The translations under genes were made by a program, and so were the position numbers. A stretch of DNA of 64,000 nucleotides from Henningerozyma blattae CBS 6284 (taxonomy: Eukaryota; Ascomycota; Saccharomycetes; Saccharomycetales; Saccharomycetaceae): the NCBI RefSeq assembly GCF_000315915.1, contig NC_020189.1, positions 1,116,001 through 1,180,000 on the forward strand, read 5' to 3'. Shown here piece after piece: positions 59,401 to 64,000 of this stretch. The notes beneath the pieces were generated by a model. The model was not told the DNA's origin. It saw only the letters and a list, made by a program, of their open reading frames with translations, and did no database searches. Position 1 is the first letter of the stretch, and each line of letters opens with the position of its first letter.

Positions 59401-61109
59401 AATTTTAATTTAACCAAATTTTTGGATGATAAATTTAAGGATAGATTAATTAAAATTGGAAATAAATTTGATTTTAGAGAAGTGATATGATTATAATAAT
59501 TTAAATAATAAATTGAAAAGATTATGAATTTATTTGCATATTTATCAGCCACATAATTCTTGAAACAAGTATTTAAATCAATTAAATTATTGAAAAATAT
59601 CATCATTTGAATTAAAATAGTTGGTATTTCAGGCAAAGTCAGTACAGTTGTATTAGTGGATACAGTTTTGGTGGAACTATTGTCTTTACAGTCATTTGCA
59701 GAATTACTTCTTGGTGTGGTTGGTCTTGAATTTGAATTTGAATTTGAACTGAAATATATATTATTTGTTCTATTATTCTTTGAAGGGGTAATAGTTGCAG
59801 AAGATATTATGGAATTATTTGAATTATTTGTATTATTATTATTATTATTATTAGTTGGGGTTGATGGTGGTTTTGAAGTGGTAGTTGTTGTTGGAAATGA
59901 ACCAAATGGAGAAGATTCCTTTTCTATAGCTTCATCAATTGACCATTTAAAAATTTTAGCAATTGAAGATAATAATAATTTCATATCATATTCTTTTTGC
60001 AAATTTGAAATAAAATTCAAGATAAAATTCTCTTTTAAATCATTTGTATTATTATCATTATTGTTATTTGATGATGTATTAAATAAAATTAAATTTAAAA
60101 ATTGTAATGACGATATTATGAAATCTGATCTTAATTTAATTAAATTCTGTTGTTGATGTTGTTTTAAAGTGAAAAATTTATAAGGTTGTGCAATTTCAGT
60201 TTTATAATCAAGACAATGCCTTGATATACAATTAATCATGGAATTTATTAAATTGATAGAATTTGTCTTATGTGTTAAATTGAAATAAGAAATAAAATTA
60301 TTGGTTGGCTGATTTGAATAAAGATCTTTGGAAAATAAAGTTAATAATAAGTTTATAAACTCTAAACGATTTGAATCTACTTTCGGTAGTAGTGGGTTAT
60401 AAGTTGTTTCATTTGTATTAATACCATTTTCCCATAGTGAATGTTTAGAATTTGAATTTAATTTTTGAATCGTAAAATTTTCAAGGAACAAATTATTAAT
60501 AATAGAATCAATTAATAATTCACCAATTGGTTTTGATAGTTTAATATCAGATTGGATATTAAATACAATTGAAGTATCTAATGACCAAAAAAAATCAGTT
60601 TGTTGTTGATAACTTTTATCATTGGATAATAATTCATAATATAAAGGTAAAATTTTTGTTAAAATTCTAATTGAAACTAAAAGATTTTTCAATGATAAAT
60701 TCAATTGATTAATATTGCTTGTATTTGCTATCGTCCAAATTATTTTAAATGTAACAAATCTAATCAAATTAATGAAATTTTCTTTCGTCAATGGATTTGA
60801 ATTTATCAGTATTCTTAACTCATAAGAATTGATGATTTTATTAAAAGATTCAAAAGTTAATCGAGTACCTGGAGCAATGAAATCCAAATAAAAATCTTTA
60901 AACAACAACGAATCATTAATGGCTGGAGGTTGATTGAAGGAAGTGTTGTCATACCAATTAATCAATTCGTCCAATGTAATATTTTCTTTAAAGATGGTAT
61001 TTCTTACTATCCTATTTTTTTCCGTGACAATGCCATCTTCTATCGGAAAGGCCAATTTAAAGATATGTTGTTTATAAATATTATTTAATTTTGAATCTGT
61101 ATTACCCAT
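56499..61109 (-). CDS. ECM30: Ecm30, HID1-family protein
   Basis: 1,536 residues from the ATG at 61109 (S. cerevisiae 1,274). The start MGNTDSKL is an N-myristoylation-type signal, as in human HID1. Helical HID1/dymeclin-like blocks cover the N-terminal half (LDELINWYDNTSFNQPPAINDSLLFKDFYLDF and on) and a block before the C-terminal tail (NPFLKNSNIYFGIRSGNWPIGLNP). Between and after them are Asn/Thr/Ser-rich disordered inserts that explain the extra length. HID1 acts at the trans-Golgi in dense-core vesicle formation; yeast Ecm30 has been linked to cell-wall phenotypes and amino-acid permease sorting. The order CNA1-(TSR2)-ECM30 matches YLR433-YLR436, with TSR2 missing. Confidence 0.9.
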   Translation of the reverse strand: MGNTDSKLNNIYKQHIFKLAFPIEDGIVTEKNRIVRNTIFKENITLDELINWYDNTSFNQPPAINDSLLFKDFYLDFIAPGTRLTFESFNKIINSYELRILINSNPLTKENFINLIRFVTFKIIWTIANTSNINQLNLSLKNLLVSIRILTKILPLYYELLSNDKSYQQQTDFFWSLDTSIVFNIQSDIKLSKPIGELLIDSIINNLFLENFTIQKLNSNSKHSLWENGINTNETTYNPLLPKVDSNRLEFINLLLTLFSKDLYSNQPTNNFISYFNLTHKTNSINLINSMINCISRHCLDYKTEIAQPYKFFTLKQHQQQNLIKLRSDFIISSLQFLNLILFNTSSNNNNDNNTNDLKENFILNFISNLQKEYDMKLLLSSIAKIFKWSIDEAIEKESSPFGSFPTTTTTSKPPSTPTNNNNNNNTNNSNNSIISSATITPSKNNRTNNIYFSSNSNSNSRPTTPRSNSANDCKDNSSTKTVSTNTTVLTLPEIPTILIQMMIFFNNLIDLNTCFKNYVADKYANKFIIFSIYYLNYYNHITSLKSNLFPILINLSLNLSSKNLVKLKLLDCFTTNYYLNKLPNFFRLPNININNLTYRDFAIQHLSHYIINDIKKNSKLRPFLFELIFNLLQANNNKSTTDDALIQLSSIKNNNNNKFKKNLNSLSYNSSVAILHLLTKISNKSFLITYSNDNMMESSQDSNNNLLINNTTNNSDINDNNLNSMNDENTYCKTDKYLLSPGFKLNQLALLLRGILNYIIFNFNNAKNLLFILCRHQKVLAQIRNSMEFIDKLIKENSIKPGSTTASNNNLIGLKDYIDNSTINIGFSNKMTRLNTLIENNRYKFSSVQSNYNKRKLDTLDLTNQELIAQYIKLNNSINIIEKNYSIENEKIQAQSKPQSNNSSGSITRTSGSSLTSTIPTAIKNIDNIKTNTIPSPSVTPTPNPLTKTTTNTSINTDTQSISEMNNINNPIIPSTPNNNRTSTDSIERSAFHDLLNSTNKKFNDVANNNNYIHNSANTNNFNNNSNENHEIVEFSNPNYNPFLKNSNIYFGIRSGNWPIGLNPKKISKKASKLNLIDIWPGSQDLQIIIKIIKIFLHQFPEISTINTTEYLNLIEKFQLFKDKFLKLIDNDLPSYLREGNHNFASYSIKFDYKSKDNLPKIKSNLLQRLMYIICWKNIFDSHTTSYNISNDLLLSTTNEFFNSNKDSTNKKIIGNLKQFSINTPDLSPPPFTFKNDVNPDTIVNPSDSLIIGPKDMIDQDKISNNINVADTVTITTNNTIPPGSLEKWSSSATTSSLSRTSSKESEILNYLSNQNDVVLPPQFQFDIILPIDTPIINTLINNINNDISTINSNDSSTRNKYLLAQKSNPSTSSSNSFFNFSWAGFRKDENSETSSMNASSPMRSSFDDENSDAKRANSANNMFVLDQGLIKSNIWAGTNITLFPIIREEREEFSLLDMTSNLLKKLKFGGGSSTSVNSVESPTATNSPLVSHPAGLTRTPSRPWTPRTRGIDTSKTKDTDSALSTPTYIPRRFL

Positions 61110-61938
61110 TTGTTAAACAATAATAGTATGGTGTTGTGAATATAAAACAGCAGGTTTAATAGATGAATTTTTTGATAGGATAACAAAAACAAATATGATT
61201 TGTTATGCGTATATGTGTATGTGCCTGTATGTGAGTGTATCCTTGCTTTGCTAATGATCGAACAATAGTATATCCTTGAATATATTTACTAAATAAACTT
61301 GTATTACACCTTACAACTATGCAAGTCTTTTATGCAACTTTTCTATACAAATCTCTATAGCGAATCTTTGGTATAAACCTAAATGCAAACTTCAATGGAA
61401 ATTTTCAATATAAACTCCAAATGCAAATCCTCTGAATCAATAAACGTCTCGATGATTATTTATGATATTTATTTTTTCTTTCTCTTTAAATTTCCTTTGA
61501 TATTACAATTTAAATCAAAAATATATATATATATAGCAATGGTTTTAACCAGAAAAAACACTTGCCACTTTTCCTTAAAAGAATATAAAAAAAAAATAAT
61601 AGAATATATCTGTCTAAATGTATACCAATGCCTTTCTATTCATTAACTAACGAATAAAAATCGAGAGTTTTATCCTTAATAAGAATCTGATGTGTTATTT
61701 TTGACAATTGATATAAAAAGGGGTTTTTTCCATTATTTTAGGAATTGGCTCCTGTGTATACTCCTTTTTTTTTCACTAAAATTGAAAATTTTACAAAAAC
61801 CCACCGAAAAAAAAAACCAAAAATTAAAAAAAATACAAAAAAAAAACAAACAAACCAAAATTTACCCGGCACATACGGCGCTAACAACGTAAATGTCTAT
61901 GTGTACTTTTACTTTTCTTATTTGTCTTTTTTTTTTTT

Positions 61939-61962
61939 ATGCATTGAAACGTTTCAATGCAT
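61939..61962. repeat. Perfect 24-bp palindrome
   Basis: The half ATGCATTGAAAC is followed directly by its exact reverse complement, with no spacer. It lies at the end of a T-run and just before a tandem repeat, in the ECM30-NTE1 promoter region. Confidence 0.95.
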
Positions 61963-61966
61963 TTTT

Positions 61967-62017
61967 AATTTTTCAAATTTCTCAATTTTTCAAATTTCTC
62001 AATTTTTAAATTTCAAA
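61967..62017. repeat. 17-bp tandem repeat, two exact copies and a degenerate third
   Basis: The unit AATTTTTCAAATTTCTC occurs at 61967-61983 and 61984-62000, then in altered form at 62001-62017. It starts four bases after the palindrome ends. Confidence 0.93.
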
Positions 62018-62464
62018 CATATTTAACGGAGAAAATCCAACAATTCTTGATTTATTCCATTGTTTCCTTACGCGAATTTCTTAAATTTCAAAATTATACT
62101 TAATATGGGGAATTGGCATAGGAAACCAACCGATCTAAAGAAAGATTTGACTAAGGTTTAATTCTTATCGTAAATAGATTAAGGGATTTACACACTTGAC
62201 AAAATAAAAACAAACAGAAATAAAAGTATAAAAGGATAAAAGGATAAGCAATAAATACTATACAATATACAAGAGAATCAAGACTATAGAACTTAAGCAT
62301 TGATTATTTCAAATATATTGTGATCTACTTTTAGAGCAGAGAATTTGATATATATAAGAAAAAAACTTGCAAAAGTAGACTTAACAATAAAAATACAGCA
62401 TTAACAAAAGTTAGTAAAAAATATTGAAGTTTGCAAATAAAAAAAGACTTATGATTATTTCATT

Positions 62465-64000
62465 ATGACCATCCGTACAGTAGTCAAATATTCAGTATAC
62501 TTGGCAAACATCATTATCCGGTTTCTATTGAATAAGATATTTTTCCATTCTAAAAAAACTTTTATCTTTTCAATTCTATTTATTGGATACTTAACATACT
62601 ATTTGTTTAGGGATAGAGCCTTATCTCCATACAAGAAGTTAACTCCAGATATAATACCGTTGCAAAGCTCTACAACAAACCAACATCCAATTTCTGGTAG
62701 GAAAAAGAAATCTCATATTGCTAAAGAGAATGATACAAAGGATACGGAATCACATCCGCAAATTAATTCAATCTCATCCTATTTGGAGAAATTTCTTAGA
62801 GGTATCAAGATTTTTGGGTATTTAGAAAAACCAGTCTTTAATAGTTTGATTAAGAATATTAAGACTCAGAAATTATCTGATGGTGAATTATTAATTATTG
62901 ATGATTCCTCAGGGTTTATCATCTTAATTGAAGGTACTTTACAGTTGTATCATAGGGCAATGACAACAACTGCCACAACAACTCCAACTACTCGATCTCC
63001 GTCATCGTCGGCAATCTCTTTGAATTCGTCACAATCTGATGTGGAAAGTTCTGTCTTGAACAGTTCACATTCTGATAGACCTTTTGATTCAGATTCAGAT
63101 TGGGATTCAGATGTAGATATACATTCAGATTCCATGGAAGATGAAGAAGTAGATTCTACTTTTGAAAATGAAGATTTCATTTATTTGAAAAATAATTTAG
63201 GTAAATATCAATTGTTAAATATTGTGAAAAATGGTTCGCCTGTATCTTCCTTAGTAAACATTTTGAATTTATTTACGGACTCTTCTTCTTCAACTACTGC
63301 CACCACTGCAAATTCTTCACCTTCTGTTTCACCAACAACTTCAAATATTAATATTGAATCAGAACGAATGAATTTAAATGATAAAAATATTACATCAAAT
63401 GTTAGTACTAATAATAGAAAGTCATCCACCCCATTATCAAATGTTTATTCATTTGATCATAAAAATTCAGATGATTTCCAATTCTTGTATCCACAACCTT
63501 CTAATGTAATTGCTCGTGCTGCTACTGATTGTACAATTGCAATTATACCTTCACAAGCATTTAAAAATTTAACTTCTAATTATCCGAAGTCTTCTTCTCA
63601 TATCATTCAAATGATTTTAACCAAACTATTTAAAGTTACTTTCCAAATCTCTAATTATTACTTGGGATTAACTGATGAGATCATTAAAATGGAATCTCTA
63701 TTAAACAATAATTGCAAATATTTATTACCAAATGAAATAAAAAAAAATATTTTGGAAAAAAATCATTCTAAAAATCAATTTAATAAAAAAAATTATTCAA
63801 GATTACCAAGTAATATATCAGTCGATGATTCAAATTTAAATTTACGTCCCAAGATGCAAACTGATTTATTTAATGGTGAAATTAACGAATCAGATTTATT
63901 TATCAATGGAAATCAAGATGAAGATTTATTTAATAGTAATCAAACTGTGGAAGATAATTTTTTCAATGATAAGTTACAAAACTCAAACTTATCTGTAGAT
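62465..64000 (+). CDS. NTE1: Nte1, lysophospholipase / neuropathy target esterase homologue (N-terminal 512 codons; runs off window)
   Basis: ATG at 62465, frame open to the last base. An N-terminal membrane helix (FIFSILFIGYLTYYLF, about residues 36-51) is followed by the first cyclic-nucleotide-binding-like domain (FGYLEKPVFNSLIKNIKTQ, ELLIIDDSSGFIILIEGTLQLYHR and ARAATDCTIAIIPSQAFKNL). That domain is split by a long Ser/Thr/Asp-rich insert, as is usual in fungal Nte1. The patatin-type esterase domain lies outside the window. Nte1 deacylates phosphatidylcholine at the ER and affects Opi1 and lipid synthesis; S. cerevisiae Nte1 has 1,679 residues. In S. cerevisiae it is near CMP2 and IMD4 (YML056-YML059), which fits the IMD and calcineurin genes here. 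Confidence 0.95.
   Translation, partial: MTIRTVVKYSVYLANIIIRFLLNKIFFHSKKTFIFSILFIGYLTYYLFRDRALSPYKKLTPDIIPLQSSTTNQHPISGRKKKSHIAKENDTKDTESHPQINSISSYLEKFLRGIKIFGYLEKPVFNSLIKNIKTQKLSDGELLIIDDSSGFIILIEGTLQLYHRAMTTTATTTPTTRSPSSSAISLNSSQSDVESSVLNSSHSDRPFDSDSDWDSDVDIHSDSMEDEEVDSTFENEDFIYLKNNLGKYQLLNIVKNGSPVSSLVNILNLFTDSSSSTTATTANSSPSVSPTTSNINIESERMNLNDKNITSNVSTNNRKSSTPLSNVYSFDHKNSDDFQFLYPQPSNVIARAATDCTIAIIPSQAFKNLTSNYPKSSSHIIQMILTKLFKVTFQISNYYLGLTDEIIKMESLLNNNCKYLLPNEIKKNILEKNHSKNQFNKKNYSRLPSNISVDDSNLNLRPKMQTDLFNGEINESDLFINGNQDEDLFNSNQTVEDNFFNDKLQNSNLSVD

Larger units (their letters stand above)
61110..62464. promoter_or_regulatory. Large divergent region ECM30 to NTE1, with a Reb1-type site
   Basis: 1,355 bases, long for this compact genome. 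A Reb1 consensus TTACCCG is at 61862-61868, preceded by an A-rich plus strand (about 61790-61860). A palindrome and a tandem repeat follow (listed separately). Two or three small plus-strand frames here are rich in Lys, Phe and Ile and look like translations of homopolymer DNA. An upstream ORF of five codons (62451-62468) overlaps the NTE1 ATG by ATGA. Confidence 0.5.

Noticed and set aside
59656..60156. 166-codon plus-strand frame inside ECM30
   Set aside because: Mirror of Asn/Thr repeats of the minus-strand gene; Leu/Val/Glu-rich without any domain.
61383..62026. Small plus-strand frames in the ECM30-NTE1 spacer
   Set aside because: Translations of A- and T-rich DNA (Lys, Phe, Ile runs) without any recognisable feature.
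1..64000. CRISPR arrays, bacterial operons, riboswitches or other prokaryotic systems
   Set aside because: The sequence is a yeast nuclear chromosome; no regularly spaced repeats of the CRISPR kind are present.

Overview
The window is nuclear DNA of a budding yeast of the family Saccharomycetaceae, AT-rich (roughly one third G+C by eye). It is probably a post-whole-genome-duplication (WGD) species outside Saccharomyces, in the direction of Kazachstania, Naumovozyma or Tetrapisispora; I cannot name the genus. Reasons: compact genes nearly without introns, one intron with exact yeast signals (GTATGT, TACTAAC), asparagine-rich low-complexity tracts, and gene order matching the S. cerevisiae map in blocks. 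Genes that S. cerevisiae keeps on two WGD sister segments are interleaved here on one segment: chromosome XII and IV genes at the left end, chromosome XII and XIII genes at the right end. Gene names rest on my reading of the proteins plus this gene order; no database was searched.

Layout. Block 1 (1-27.9 kb): RAX2 (5' part), an FGGY-type sugar kinase, SMC4, CSF1, FOB1, an alanine transaminase (ALT1/ALT2), a broken DUP240/COS-family gene, PDS1 and mitochondrial bL34m. This mixes the YLR084-YLR089 and YDR109-YDR115 neighbourhoods. Next is an unrecognised multi-pass membrane protein (28.1-29.0 kb). Block 2 (30.1-33.6 kb): ACP1, SDS22 and MST1, collinear with YKL192-YKL194. Block 3 (33.9-64 kb): ATG17, SPP382, tRNA-Lys(CUU), a solo LTR, TUS1, MAG2, CRN1, an unusual gene, an intron-containing IMP dehydrogenase gene, calcineurin A, ECM30 and the 5' part of NTE1. 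It follows YLR423-YLR436, with NTE1 from the YML056-YML059 side.

Most genes are ordinary housekeeping genes. Cell-cycle functions are prominent: condensin SMC4, securin PDS1 with an MCB cluster upstream, SDS22, the Rho1 exchange factor TUS1, and FOB1 for the rDNA fork barrier. So are membrane and lipid functions: CSF1, NTE1, ECM30, ACP1.

The most unusual object is the intact 366-residue gene on the minus strand at 49867-50967, between CRN1 and the IMD gene where S. cerevisiae has SEN1 and ATG23. It does not look like either. It resembles, collinearly but with a large internal deletion, the capsid (Gag) protein of yeast L-A-type totiviruses, so it may be a captured viral gene. Other points of interest are a solo LTR with a perfect target-site duplication and two Gcn4-type sites upstream of the tRNA gene, the DUP-family pseudogene between ALT and PDS1, and a perfect 24-bp palindrome followed by a 17-bp tandem repeat between ECM30 and NTE1.
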